Below are positions 14,963 through 22,651 of a DNA stretch of 42,306 nucleotides, piece by piece. The number at the start of each line of letters is the position of its first letter. Positions within the stretch are counted from its first letter, which is position 1. The notes beneath the pieces are model-generated. The model saw nothing but the letters and a program-made list of their open reading frames with translations. It was not told where the DNA came from and did no database searches. The position numbers and the translations under genes were made by a program. Source of the DNA: JAJPHT01 sp035526585 (GTDB lineage Archaea; Thermoplasmatota; SW-10-69-26; JACQPN01; JAJPHT01); contig DATLCC010000072.1 of NCBI GenBank assembly GCA_035526585.1, forward strand, positions 1 to 42,306, written 5' to 3'.

Positions 14963-16768
14963 ATGCGCGCCCACCTGGTCATGCTCCTCCTGGTCCTCCC
15001 GGGTCTCGCCGGGTGCCTCCAGGCGCGGCCAGGTGACGCCGGGTCCGGCTCGGTGACGGCCGGCACGGCGTACCCGTACGACGGGGCCTTCCGGACGGAC
15101 GACACGTGGAGCCACACGCTCCGGCCCGGGCCGTACGCCGCGCTCGAGGTCGAGGAGATCTTCATGCCCAGCTTCGATGGCACGAAGATCCACATGGGCG
15201 TCTTCCGGCCGGACGTTCCCGAGGGGACGAAGGTGCCCGTGATCATCGACGCGGGACCGTACTATGGCGAGCTCGACGAGGCCGCCACGAGCGCGGACAC
15301 GCACCGGCTGGGCGGGTTCCTCATCGAGAACTTCGTGCCGCACGGCTACGCGATCGCGCAGGTGAGCGTGCGCGGCACGGGCCTCTCGACGGGCTGCATG
15401 GACTACTTCGGCGCGAAGGAGCAGCGCGACCTCGACGCGGTCGTCACGTTCCTTGGCGAGCAGGCATGGTCTAGCGGCGCCGTCGCGATGATCGGCCGCA
15501 GCTACGACGGCTCGACCCCGTGGGAGGCCGCCTCGTTCGGGAACCCGTATCTCAAGACGATCGTGCCGATCGAAGGCATCGACGACTTCCAGCAGCTCCA
15601 CTTCCGCAACGGCACGGCGGAGTTCCGCAGCGTCGCGCTGGGCACGCAGTACTACACGTTCGGCGCCACGCAGGGAGGACCGAACACGCAGGATCCTTCG
15701 AAGACGCAGCCCGACGACGCGAGGCTCGCCTCGCGGGAAGGGTGCGCGGACGGGCCGCAGCACGCGCCGATGGGCGTCTACGGGTATCTCACGGGCGGCG
15801 GGCACGGCGTGCCGGGCCCCGCCGACGACTACTGGACATCGCGCGAATTCACGGGCCGCGTGCTGGAACGATATCAGGGCTCGCTCTTCTGGGTCCACGG
15901 CCTCCAGGACTGGAACGTCAACCCTTCCCAAGGGCTCAGCGTCTACAAGGAATTCCACGGGACGAAAAAGGCGCTCCTGGGGCAGTGGGCCCACAACTAC
16001 GCGGATCGCCCCGAGGAGCACAACAACCTCCGATGGGACTGGGCCGAGATGCTGTTGCGCTGGTTCGACCGCGAGCTCAAGGGCGTCGACACGGACGTCG
16101 GCCCGGCGCTCGAGATCGAGGACCACCGCGGCAACTGGCGCGTCGAGCCGGAGGCCCAGTGGCCGCCGGCGGACGCGGAATGGACGCCGCTCTTCCCGAG
16201 CGCGGACGGGAGCCTCCTGACCGACGGCGGCGCCGCGAAGGGCACGCTCAGCGTGTTCGCGCCCGCCCCGCTCGCGCTCGCGGACCAGGAGGCGACGCCC
16301 ATCGCGCCGCGCGTCCTCGCCTTCGCGAGCGCGCCATTCGAGAACGAGACGCGCCTCTCGGGCCAGCCGCGCCTCCACATCACCGTGCAGTCGCCGACAC
16401 CCGGCGGCAACATCTGGGCCGAATTGTGGGAGGTGCCCGCACAGGGGGACCCCGTGCAGGTCGGGCGCGCGCAGATGGACCTGCGCTACGCGGCGGGCGG
16501 AAGGTCGCCGACGCCGTACGTCCCGAACACGCCCGTCGTCGCCATGATGGAGTTCTACCCGCTGGATGCGCGCATCCTCGCCGGCAGCACGCTCCAGCTC
16601 CTGCTCACTGGCGAAAGCGGCGGCTACCTGCCAAGCGCCGCCTCGTCGCAGCTCACGTTCACCTTCGGCGCCGACCAGACCACGCTCGAGCTGCCCACCG
16701 TCGAGCGCGAGTTCAAGGCGAGCCGCTGGGACGTCGACTCCACCGAGGTCACGGGATCGAGCGCGTGA
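14963..16768 (+). CDS. Secreted lipoprotein S15/CocE-family hydrolase
   Basis: An alpha/beta hydrolase of the X-Pro dipeptidyl-peptidase (S15)/CocE-NonD group, 601 residues. Signal peptide with lipobox LPGLAGC (Cys at residue 18), so probably membrane-anchored outside the cell. Nucleophile serine in GRSYDGS, family VSVRGTGLSTG, Asp region HGLQDWNVNP and the catalytic His in GQWAHNY. The C-terminal third is the beta-rich PepX_C domain (LSGQPRLHITV). I choose ATG 14963 because TATA at 14925-14932 places the transcript start near 14954; ATG 14936 would add nine residues. Peptide or ester substrate cannot be told from sequence. Confidence 0.9.
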   Translation: MRAHLVMLLLVLPGLAGCLQARPGDAGSGSVTAGTAYPYDGAFRTDDTWSHTLRPGPYAALEVEEIFMPSFDGTKIHMGVFRPDVPEGTKVPVIIDAGPYYGELDEAATSADTHRLGGFLIENFVPHGYAIAQVSVRGTGLSTGCMDYFGAKEQRDLDAVVTFLGEQAWSSGAVAMIGRSYDGSTPWEAASFGNPYLKTIVPIEGIDDFQQLHFRNGTAEFRSVALGTQYYTFGATQGGPNTQDPSKTQPDDARLASREGCADGPQHAPMGVYGYLTGGGHGVPGPADDYWTSREFTGRVLERYQGSLFWVHGLQDWNVNPSQGLSVYKEFHGTKKALLGQWAHNYADRPEEHNNLRWDWAEMLLRWFDRELKGVDTDVGPALEIEDHRGNWRVEPEAQWPPADAEWTPLFPSADGSLLTDGGAAKGTLSVFAPAPLALADQEATPIAPRVLAFASAPFENETRLSGQPRLHITVQSPTPGGNIWAELWEVPAQGDPVQVGRAQMDLRYAAGGRSPTPYVPNTPVVAMMEFYPLDARILAGSTLQLLLTGESGGYLPSAASSQLTFTFGADQTTLELPTVEREFKASRWDVDSTEVTGSSA

Positions 16769-16772
16769 GCCC

Positions 16773-16946
16773 ATGGCCCTCTGGAAATATGCGTTGAGAC
16801 ATGCGGATGGCAGCCGCGAGGAGAACCTGCTCGCCGCGGGCAACCGCACGGCGGCGCTCGAGCGCGCGCAGCGGAACGCCGCCGCGAAGGGCGCGACGCT
16901 CATCGAGGAGCCGACGCTCTCCGACGCGCATCGCGGCTCGACGTGA
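16773..16946 (+). CDS. Hypothetical 57-residue protein
   Basis: Starts MALWKYALRHADGSREENL, 4 bases after the hydrolase stop, and ends with a TGA that overlaps a possible GTG of the next frame. The body is an Ala-rich helix with alternating charge (AALERAQRNAAAKG). Compact spacing and normal codon use support it as a real member of the operon. No family recognised. Confidence 0.5.
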   Translation: MALWKYALRHADGSREENLLAAGNRTAALERAQRNAAAKGATLIEEPTLSDAHRGST

Positions 16947-16999
16947 ACATCGAGCGCCGGGCCACAACGGAGTCGCCCCCACGCGACGTTGCGGTTCGT

Positions 17000-17239
17000 A
17001 TGACAGGCAAGGATCCCCACCGACCGCAAGGAAAGACGAGCGACGCGGAGCGGATGTCCTCCGCCGCCTACACGAAGGATGCGCCCTTCCAGGCGCCCTC
17101 GGGGAAGGAGATCTCCGAGATGGATCGCGAGCAGAAGGAGCGGCGCGGCGGCGTGCCGCCCGCGGAGGGCGAAGCGGCGCGCGGCGGGTCGCGGCCGGGC
17201 GTGCCGCGGCGGATGCTCGGCGAGACGGGGGACGAGTGA
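17000..17239 (+). CDS. Hypothetical disordered 79-residue protein
   Basis: Rich in Gly, Pro, Arg, Glu and Asp, without hydrophobic core, so probably unstructured. I choose ATG 17000 (MTGKDPHRPQGK); GTG 16943 would overlap the previous stop as GTGA and add 19 residues. It ends TGA directly followed by the ATG of the next small ORF, suggesting translational coupling. No family recognised. Confidence 0.45.
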   Translation: MTGKDPHRPQGKTSDAERMSSAAYTKDAPFQAPSGKEISEMDREQKERRGGVPPAEGEAARGGSRPGVPRRMLGETGDE

Positions 17240-17416
17240 ATGGTCGACGTGGAGCCTGAGCAGCGCGCCCATCGCCGCGGGCCCGTGGATCCTACCGGCG
17301 CCGTCACGAGTGGCGTCCAGCCGGGGCCGCTGCGCAGCGTGCCCGAGGAGGACGAGGAGCCGGTGGCCGGCTCGAAGCGCGAGATGGATGCCCTCTTCGA
17401 GGGCGAGGCGGAATAG
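17240..17416 (+). CDS. Hypothetical acidic 58-residue protein
   Basis: Starts MVDVEPEQRAHRRG with no gap after the preceding stop and ends ALFEGEAE. Acidic C-terminal half (PEEDEEP), no hydrophobic core, GC-rich third codon positions as in neighbouring genes. Looks like a partner of the preceding disordered protein. Function unknown. Confidence 0.45.
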   Translation: MVDVEPEQRAHRRGPVDPTGAVTSGVQPGPLRSVPEEDEEPVAGSKREMDALFEGEAE

Positions 17417-17540
17417 GCGCGAACGCTCCAGTGGAAACGCGAGACCCGCACATTCGACCGGCCGATGCCGCTAGTTGTGTGTCAAACGTCGGCGAATGAT
17501 TCGGCAACATCCAAGTAGGCTCCTACCACGCCTGGGAGTC

Positions 17541-18899
17541 GTGATCGACACGGGAGATACGGCCTGGGTCCTCCTCGCCGCGGGTCTCGTCATGCTGATG
17601 GTGCCCGGCCTCGCGCTCTTCTATGGCGGGATGGTGCGCCACAAGAACGTGCTCGCGACCCTGATGCAGGTGCTCGTGCTCCTCGCGCTCGTCTCGCTGC
17701 AGTGGGCGTTCTTCGGCTACTCCCTCGCGTTCGGCAAGGACCACGGCGGCGTGATCGGTGGCCTCGAGTTCTCCTTCCTGAACGGCGTCTCCGCGAGCGA
17801 GGCGAACGAGGCCTACGCCGCGACGGTGCCTCACCTCGCGTTCGTCATCTTCCAGGGCATGTTCGCGGTGATCACGCCCGCGCTCATCGTTGGCGCCTTC
17901 GCGGAGCGCATGTCGTTCAAGGCGCTCGTGGTCTTCGGGCTCCTCTGGGCGACGATCGTCTACGACGTCGTCGCGCACTGGGTATGGGGCGTCGGCGGCT
18001 TCCTGCGCCAGCTTGGCGCGCTCGACTTCGCGGGCGGCACCGTCGTGCACATCACGGCCGGCGTCGCGGCGCTCGCGTGCGTGATCTACATCGGGAAGCG
18101 CAAAGGCTTCGGCGAGCGCGAGATGACGCCGCACAACATCCCGCTCACCGTCCTTGGGGCCGGATTGCTCTGGTTCGGCTGGTTCGGCTTCAACGCCGGA
18201 AGCGCGCTCGGCGCGGGCCCGCTCGCCGTGAGCGCGTTCGCGGCCACGCACTTCGCCGCCGCCGCGGGCGCCTTCAGCTGGACGCTCGTCGAGTGGATGC
18301 GCAAGGGCAAGCCGAGCGCGCTTGGCGCCTGCGCGGGCCTCGTCGCGGGCCTCGTGGCCGTGACGCCTGCCAGCGGCTACGTGACGCCGATGGGCGGCAT
18401 CCTTGTCGGGCTCGTCGCGGGCGCCGTCTGCTATCTCGCCGTCACGTTCCTCAAGGGCGTGCTCAAGCTCGACGACTCGCTCGACGCGTTCGGCGTGCAC
18501 GGCGTCGGCGGCATCTGGGGCGCGCTCGCGACCGGCCTCTTCGCCACGACCGCGATCAATGCGGCAGGCGCGACCGGGCTGTTCATGACCGACACGGGGG
18601 CCATCGCGTACCACGCAGCGGGGATGGCCCTCGTCCTGAAGCAGGCGATCGCGGTCGCGGTGGTAGCCACCTACACCTTCGTCGCGACGATGGGCGTCCT
18701 GTGGATCACCGACAAGCTCGTCGACCTGCGCGTGCCCGAGCACGCGGAGGAGACGGGGCTCGACGTGCACGAGCACGGCGAGGTCGCGTACCACTACGAG
18801 CCCGCCCCGACCCCGACCGTCGCGGCCCCGCACGTCCCGGCACCGGACGCGGCGTTCCTCGTCGCGGGAGCGGTGCTGGGCGCGGGCAAGGAGGAGTGA
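17541..18899 (+). CDS. amt: Ammonium transporter (Amt/AmtB)
   Basis: Eleven-helix trimeric channel for ammonium, 452 residues. Motifs: LFYGGMVRHKN at the N-terminus, YDVVAHWVWG, the pore twin histidines H170 (VVHITAG) and H319 (GVHGVGGIWG), and FNAGSALG. The C-terminal tail is unusually His/Glu/Pro-rich (DVHEHGEVAYHYEP) and then Ala/Pro-rich. GTG 17541 (MIDTGDTAWVLL) gives the normal archaeal N-terminus; upstream in-frame ATGs would add a basic extension. A palindrome GTAGG-CT-CCTAC at 17515-17526 sits just before it. No glnK gene lies beside it, unusual for amt; a convergent Lrp-type regulator does, 4 bases away. Confidence 0.95.
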   Translation: MIDTGDTAWVLLAAGLVMLMVPGLALFYGGMVRHKNVLATLMQVLVLLALVSLQWAFFGYSLAFGKDHGGVIGGLEFSFLNGVSASEANEAYAATVPHLAFVIFQGMFAVITPALIVGAFAERMSFKALVVFGLLWATIVYDVVAHWVWGVGGFLRQLGALDFAGGTVVHITAGVAALACVIYIGKRKGFGEREMTPHNIPLTVLGAGLLWFGWFGFNAGSALGAGPLAVSAFAATHFAAAAGAFSWTLVEWMRKGKPSALGACAGLVAGLVAVTPASGYVTPMGGILVGLVAGAVCYLAVTFLKGVLKLDDSLDAFGVHGVGGIWGALATGLFATTAINAAGATGLFMTDTGAIAYHAAGMALVLKQAIAVAVVATYTFVATMGVLWITDKLVDLRVPEHAEETGLDVHEHGEVAYHYEPAPTPTVAAPHVPAPDAAFLVAGAVLGAGKEE

Positions 18900-18903
18900 G
18901 CCC

Positions 18904-19368
18904 CTACGGCGCGGTCTCGCGCTCGATCAGCGTGCGCACCACGATGTTCGTCGTCGTGCGGCGCACGCCCTCGAGCGGCTCGAGCGCGCGAAGCAGCAGC
19001 CGCTCGAGGCCCCTGATATCGCTCGTGCGCACCTTGACCAGGAGATCGTCCTCCCCGGTGATCGCGTGCACCTCGACGACGTCCGGGTCCTTCCGGAGCT
19101 GGTCCGCGATCGCCTCCGTGCGCGGCACGTCGCCCTTGCGGCCGCCTTCGAGGCCGATGCTCACGAACGCCGTCATCCCGCGGCCGACCTTCTCCGCATC
19201 CACGTGCGCGTGGTAGCCGCGGATGTAGCCCTCGCGCTCGAGGCGCTGCACGCGCGCATGGACCGAAGGAGCGCCCAGATCGACCGCCTCGCCGAGGCTC
19301 CGGAAGGAGCGGCGCCCGTCCTCCTGCAGCATCTTCAGGAGCTTCCGGTCCACCGCGTCCAGCGTCAT
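18904..19368 (-). CDS. Lrp/AsnC-family transcription regulator
   Basis: A 154-residue feast-famine regulator: N-terminal winged HTH (residues 1-60, DRKLLKMLQEDGRRSFRSL then SVHARVQRLEREGYI) and a C-terminal RAM/AsnC ligand domain (VSIGLEGG, VVEVHAITGEDDLLVKV). Such proteins sense amino acids and control nitrogen metabolism genes. Convergent with amt and 4 bases from it, which suggests but does not prove that it controls ammonium uptake or glutamate metabolism. Start ATG 19368. Confidence 0.93.
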   Translation of the reverse strand: MTLDAVDRKLLKMLQEDGRRSFRSLGEAVDLGAPSVHARVQRLEREGYIRGYHAHVDAEKVGRGMTAFVSIGLEGGRKGDVPRTEAIADQLRKDPDVVEVHAITGEDDLLVKVRTSDIRGLERLLLRALEPLEGVRRTTTNIVVRTLIERETAP

Positions 19369-19451
19369 CGCGCCCCTCTCAGGAGGCGCGCCGCATGAAG
19401 CTGCCGAAGAAGGAGCCCGCCAAACGTTCGTTCCGTGCGCTGCCAGAAGGC

Positions 19452-19494
19452 GTTCGGTCGAATGTTTCCATGGTTTTCATTCGCTTGGCCGAAC
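19452..19494. promoter_or_regulatory. Nested inverted repeat upstream of the Lrp gene
   Basis: GTTCGG-T-CGAATG is mirrored by CATTCG-N5-CCGAAC around an AT-richer centre. It lies about 85-125 bases upstream of the regulator start. The 19369-19698 interval has lower GC than its surroundings and no gene I can support. Confidence 0.35.
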
Positions 19495-19698
19495 AAAGCG
19501 ACTTCTTTTCACCCGATATGCTGATATGGGAGTCGGGATTCCTCGGCACGTCGGCGTGCATCCTCGTGGTGCGCGCCACAGCCGCGTGTCGGGCCTCATC
19601 TGCAAGCCTCCCCAACACTCCGATAGCCTCCCAAGTTCGTGCCCGGCGCGCGGCCTCTTTGTCATCCTCGCCTGCACTCGAGGCGAGGTCGTCTCGAC

Positions 19699-20037
19699 CC
19701 CCAGCCGGTACGCGGGCGGATCGGTCTGCTGCCCCAGCCGGTACGCGGGCGGGATCGGTCTGCCGCCCCAGCCGGTACGCTCGCGGGATCGTTCTGCTGC
19801 CCCAGCCGGTACGCTGGCGGGATCGGTCTGCTGCCCCAGCCGCTACGCTGGCGGGATCGGACTGATGCCCCAGCCGGTACGCTGGCGGGATCGGTCTGCT
19901 GCACCAGCCGCTACGCTGGCGGGATCGGTCTGCTGCCCCAGCCGCTACGCTCGCGGGATCGGTCTGCTGCCCCAGCCGCTACGCTGGCGGGATCGGTCTG
20001 CTGCACCAGCCGGTACGCTGGCGGGATCGGACTGCTC
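19699..20037. repeat. 34-bp tandem repeat array, ten units
   Basis: Ten head-to-tail units; the first is 33 bp and the rest 34 bp. The unit begins CCCCAGCCGGTACGCTGG and ends ATCGGTCTGCTG. Variation is confined to a few positions (G/C in CCG[GC]TACG, GCTGG/GCTCG/GCGGG, first CCCC/CACC, GGTC/GGAC). Most units contain the inverted repeat CCAGC-N6-GCTGG. There are no spacers, so it is not CRISPR. Because 34 is not a multiple of 3, the open frames through it rotate and I do not call it coding. It ends 151 bases from tRNA-Glu. Confidence 0.9.
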
Positions 20038-20047
20038 GGAGAACAGG

Positions 20048-20130
20048 CGCAAAATTCGCTGCGGCGAATTTTGCGGGTTCGCGCGCGTGCCTGCGGGCAC
20101 CGGGCGCCCCTTCGGGGCGCCCTCGCGCGC
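20048..20130 (-). other. Train of three strong hairpins downstream of tRNA-Glu
   Basis: (1) 20048-20059 pairs with 20064-20075, a perfect 12-bp stem. (2) 20087-20091 pairs with 20096-20100 (GTGCC/GGCAC). (3) 20102-20110 pairs with 20114-20122, a perfect 9-bp stem. Flanking CGCGC/GCGCG could close 2 and 3 into a three-way junction. Read on the minus strand, the sense of the tRNA transcript, loops 1 and 2 are both CGCA. Could be terminator relics or a structured RNA. Confidence 0.5.
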
Positions 20131-20132
20131 TC

Positions 20133-20191
20133 CCACTGTTTTTCCCTCTCGCGGCCGCGCTGCGGCGCGTCCGCTCGGGGAAAAACAGTGG
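20133..20191 (-). terminator. 14-bp inverted repeat with T5 at the tRNA-Glu 3' end
   Basis: CCACTGTTTTTCCC at 20133-20146 is exactly complementary to 20178-20191. The tRNA-side arm includes the last bases of the tRNA and, on the minus strand, gives TTTTT five bases beyond the mature 3' end. The 31-base loop is GC-rich. Confidence 0.55.
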
Positions 20192-20261
20192 TCCCGCCGG
20201 GATTTGAACCCGGGTCGGAGCCTTGAGAGGGCTCCATGATTGGCCACTACACTACGGAACC
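20189..20261 (-). tRNA. tRNA-Glu (anticodon CUC)
   Basis: A 73-base cloverleaf on the minus strand. Acceptor GGTTCCG pairs with CGGGACC (one G-U). Anticodon stem GAGCC/GGCTC closes the loop CTCTCAA, giving CUC. The T-arm is CCGGG-TTCAAAT-CCCGG. CCA is not encoded. Discriminator base A. Confidence 0.95.
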
Positions 20262-20398
20262 GGCGAGCCTGCTAATCGCTCCCCCCTCATGAACGTTTTC
20301 GACCCCCCGAGAACGCCTGGGGGTGCCTTCCCTTTCGGTCTGGATGCGTTTCGTCATGGTCATCATGTCTGCGTGTCCATGGGCTCCTGGGATGCACC

Positions 20399-20632
20399 AT
20401 GCGACCCTACCACTTCGGTGAATACACGCTGTACGCGCGAGACGTTGTGCTTCGCAATGACAACGGCACGCAGCGGATCTACTTCTTCGCGAAGAACGAG
20501 CCCAGGAGCGGCTCCCCCGCGACGCTTCCGAACGGCTACAAGGTCGAAGTGAGCGACCGCACCGGCATGCCGCTCCTGCGCAAGGACCCGACGGCCGTCC
20601 AGACCGGCTGGTTCAAGCGCATCTTCAACTGA
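20399..20632 (+). CDS. Small conserved-type hypothetical protein
   Basis: A 77-residue protein starting MRPYHFGEYTLYARDVVLR, with QRIYFFAK, then a Gly/Pro turn and a C-terminal LPNGYKVEVSDRTGMPLLRK. I recall this Y-x-F-x-K...L-P-x-GY-x-V-x-x-N/D-x-RTG-x-P pattern from small archaeal proteins of unknown function, but cannot name the family. Amphipathic and soluble. Followed by a terminator-like hairpin, so probably monocistronic. Confidence 0.75.
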   Translation: MRPYHFGEYTLYARDVVLRNDNGTQRIYFFAKNEPRSGSPATLPNGYKVEVSDRTGMPLLRKDPTAVQTGWFKRIFN

Positions 20633-20637
20633 GGGCT

Positions 20638-20669
20638 CGGCCACTCGGCGCTCGCGGGGGCGCCGGCCG
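20638..20669 (+). terminator. Hairpin followed by a pyrimidine tract
   Basis: CGGCC/GGCCG and inner GGCGC/GCGCC pair; ACTCCCCTCTTTACCCTCTT follows. It starts six bases after the stop at 20632. Confidence 0.5.
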
Positions 20670-20777
20670 ACTCCCCTCTTTACCCTCTTTCTAGACTTCG
20701 TATCTGCTTCAGCGACAGCCCTGCGATACCGCCAAATAGACTCAAGGGCATCGCCGGCGCGGGAGGTCTGAGCCCCT

Positions 20778-21413
20778 ATGCGCTTCGGAATCGTTCTTCT
20801 TACCACCGCGTTCGTCCTCGTCAGCACCCCTGTGGCATTCGCCGACGAGACCGCCCCTGACTGCGAGTCGACCCAGCCCTGGATCGGCTACACGAGCACC
20901 ACCGCCGTGCGCGACACGTACAACCAGGACCTCGGCCACCCCGGGGACCTGAACGTCTGCGAAGGCGAGCACTGGGACGGGCAGGACACGGTCCGCTCCG
21001 ACCAGGCCGAAGCGAGCTGCACGGGCACCGTGAACGCGGACCCGAACGCCCTCTTCGCCGGCATCTGCAGCGACAACGGCGCGGCCGACGGCTGGTCCGA
21101 GTCCAACCCGCTCACGCCCCTCGGCCTGCGCGTGAGCAGCGACGGCACGAACGCCGTCTACGTCGGCACGAACATCGTCCTCGTCGGCAAGGCGGTCCTC
21201 TACGTCGACCACAGCGCCGTCGCCGTCTACGTCGAGGACAACACCCCGACGAACGCGCTCGCGACCGTCGTCTCCGCGCCCCGCGTCACGCAGGGCCACG
21301 TCGACGAGACGGACTGCGACCAGGCCACGTACCAGGACGGCGCCATCAACCACACCGCCGCCTGCGGCCGCGACAACACGGCCATCACGGTCGAGCACGC
21401 GGTGCTCGCGTAG
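20778..21413 (+). CDS. Secreted Cys-containing protein 1
   Basis: A 211-residue exported protein: signal peptide residues 1-22 (VLLTTAFVLVSTPVAFA), then an acidic mature domain with six to seven cysteines (DCEST, NVCEGEH, SCTG, GICS, DCDQ, AACGR) that could form disulfides outside the cell. CAAATAG at about 20733-20739 predicts a leader of about 15 bases. No anchor at the C-terminus, so probably released. No family recognised. It sits next to another secreted Cys protein of similar length but without clear similarity. Confidence 0.75.
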   Translation: MRFGIVLLTTAFVLVSTPVAFADETAPDCESTQPWIGYTSTTAVRDTYNQDLGHPGDLNVCEGEHWDGQDTVRSDQAEASCTGTVNADPNALFAGICSDNGAADGWSESNPLTPLGLRVSSDGTNAVYVGTNIVLVGKAVLYVDHSAVAVYVEDNTPTNALATVVSAPRVTQGHVDETDCDQATYQDGAINHTAACGRDNTAITVEHAVLA

Positions 21414-21425
21414 GCAAGCCCCTCC

Positions 21426-21443
21426 GGCGCGCGCGGGCGCGCC
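21426..21443 (+). terminator. GC hairpin plus pyrimidine tract
   Basis: GGCGCGC and GCGCGCC flank a 4-base loop, 13 bases after the stop at 21413; a long C/T tract follows. Confidence 0.4.
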
Positions 21444-21547
21444 GCCCTCCTCCTTCTCGTCCCCCCCTTCCCCTACCCAGCGCAGCCACTCGCCGCGGGA
21501 GAAGCCCTTATCGTCGTCGAGCCGTCTGGCCTCCCGGAGGCAGTCCC

Positions 21548-22210
21548 TTGCGCGTCCGCATCTTCCTCGGCATCCTGATCCTCGCGCTCCCGTTCGCCGC
21601 CCTGCCGGCGAGCGCGAGCTGCAACGTCGCGACCGTGAACGAGTCGCCCGACATCAACTACACGACCGTGTGCCTCCTTGACGAAGGCAACACGTACGAC
21701 GACACGACGCAGCGCGCGGACCACGACTACCTCGCGCACGTGAGCCACGCGGTCGAGGTCGATCCCGTCTTCGACTACGCGCACGCGAACGCGGATCGCG
21801 GCACGTGGGTCTACGACGACGGCGAGGTGCGCCACGAGCGCGAGTGGACGACGATCGGCGCGGGTGCCTGGGAGGGCGCGCGGGGGCTTGCAGGCACGGG
21901 CGCGCAGACCGAGCTCGCGCAGCGCGAGCAGACGGCAGGCGAGGACGCCGGTGGCGCGTGCTCGAGCTACGTGGGCCGCAGCTCGTGCTTCGGCGCGAGC
22001 GGCTGGGTCACGGTGCAGGACGTCGCGAGCGTCGGCGTCGGCACCTACTACACGCAGACCGGGACCGGCGACACGTGCCAGGAGTCCGCCGAGGTGGACG
22101 TGGACGCGGTCGTCACCTTCGTGCCGGTCACCACAGCACCGCAGGATTGCACGACGGAGCTCCCGTGGCTCTACGACAGCGCGCTCTTCGACCTGCCCGC
22201 GCAGCCCTGA
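21548..22210 (+). CDS. Secreted Cys-containing protein 2
   Basis: A 220-residue exported protein with TTG start at 21548. Signal peptide residues 1-24 (FLGILILALPFAALPASA) then SCNVATVNES. Mature part is acidic with paired cysteines (SC, VC, ACSSY, SSCFG, TCQES, DCTTE). CTTATC at 21507-21512 is about 26 bases before a transcript start that leaves a short leader, supporting the TTG. No anchor. Function unknown. Confidence 0.72.
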   Translation: MRVRIFLGILILALPFAALPASASCNVATVNESPDINYTTVCLLDEGNTYDDTTQRADHDYLAHVSHAVEVDPVFDYAHANADRGTWVYDDGEVRHEREWTTIGAGAWEGARGLAGTGAQTELAQREQTAGEDAGGACSSYVGRSSCFGASGWVTVQDVASVGVGTYYTQTGTGDTCQESAEVDVDAVVTFVPVTTAPQDCTTELPWLYDSALFDLPAQP

Positions 22211-22257
22211 GGCTCGACCGTACGATCCGGTCCCTTCCACTTCTCTGATCCAGCGCA

Positions 22258-22293
22258 AGCTATATCGCACCCAGGCACCTATGGAACATAGGT
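22258..22293 (+). promoter_or_regulatory. Promoter and likely PadR operator
   Basis: A TATA box GCTATATCG at about 22258-22266 precedes a perfect inverted repeat ACCTATG-GAA-CATAGGT (22277-22293) that covers the predicted transcript start, seven bases before GTG 22300. The layout is that of an autorepressed PadR promoter. Confidence 0.65.
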
Positions 22294-22299
22294 ACCTCC

Positions 22300-22647
22300 G
22301 TGGCTGAGGACGTGGCGCGCTGGACGCAGCAGATCCGCAAGGGGAGCACGCGTCTCGCCATCCTCCAGCTCGTGAGCGAGCGCGAGAGGTACGGATACGA
22401 GATCATCACCTCGATCCGCGAGCGCACCGAAGGCGTGCTCGAGGTCGCGGAGGGGAACGTGTACCCGGCGCTCCACGCGCTCGAGAAGGAGGCGCACATC
22501 ACGAGCGCCTGGCGCGAGGTCGAGCCTGGCGTGCCACCGCGAAAATACTACCGCATCACCGCGAGCGGACGCCAGCACCTCGCCGCGCTCGCGAAGGAAT
22601 GGAAGGAGTACGCGAGCGCCATCGCGCGGCTCCTCGAAGGAGAATGA
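22300..22647 (+). CDS. PadR-family transcription regulator
   Basis: A 115-residue PadR regulator: winged HTH with LAILQLVSERERYGYEII, the signature EGNVYPALHALEKEAHI, and RKYYRITASGRQHL in the wing, followed by a short dimerisation helix. GTG start 22300 is set by the operator immediately upstream. It heads a three-gene operon with a HAAS-RDD membrane protein and a lipoprotein, a common PadR arrangement in which the regulator controls membrane-stress or transporter genes. Confidence 0.92.
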   Translation: MAEDVARWTQQIRKGSTRLAILQLVSERERYGYEIITSIRERTEGVLEVAEGNVYPALHALEKEAHITSAWREVEPGVPPRKYYRITASGRQHLAALAKEWKEYASAIARLLEGE

Positions 22648-22651
22648 CACC

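Noticed and set aside
19699..20037. CRISPR array
   Set aside because: Units are contiguous with no unique spacers, and no cas genes are nearby.
19526..20239. Long open frames through the 34-bp repeats on both strands
   Set aside because: The repeat lacks stops in several frames and its length is not a multiple of 3; all frames run into the tRNA and hairpins, so openness is a by-product of composition.
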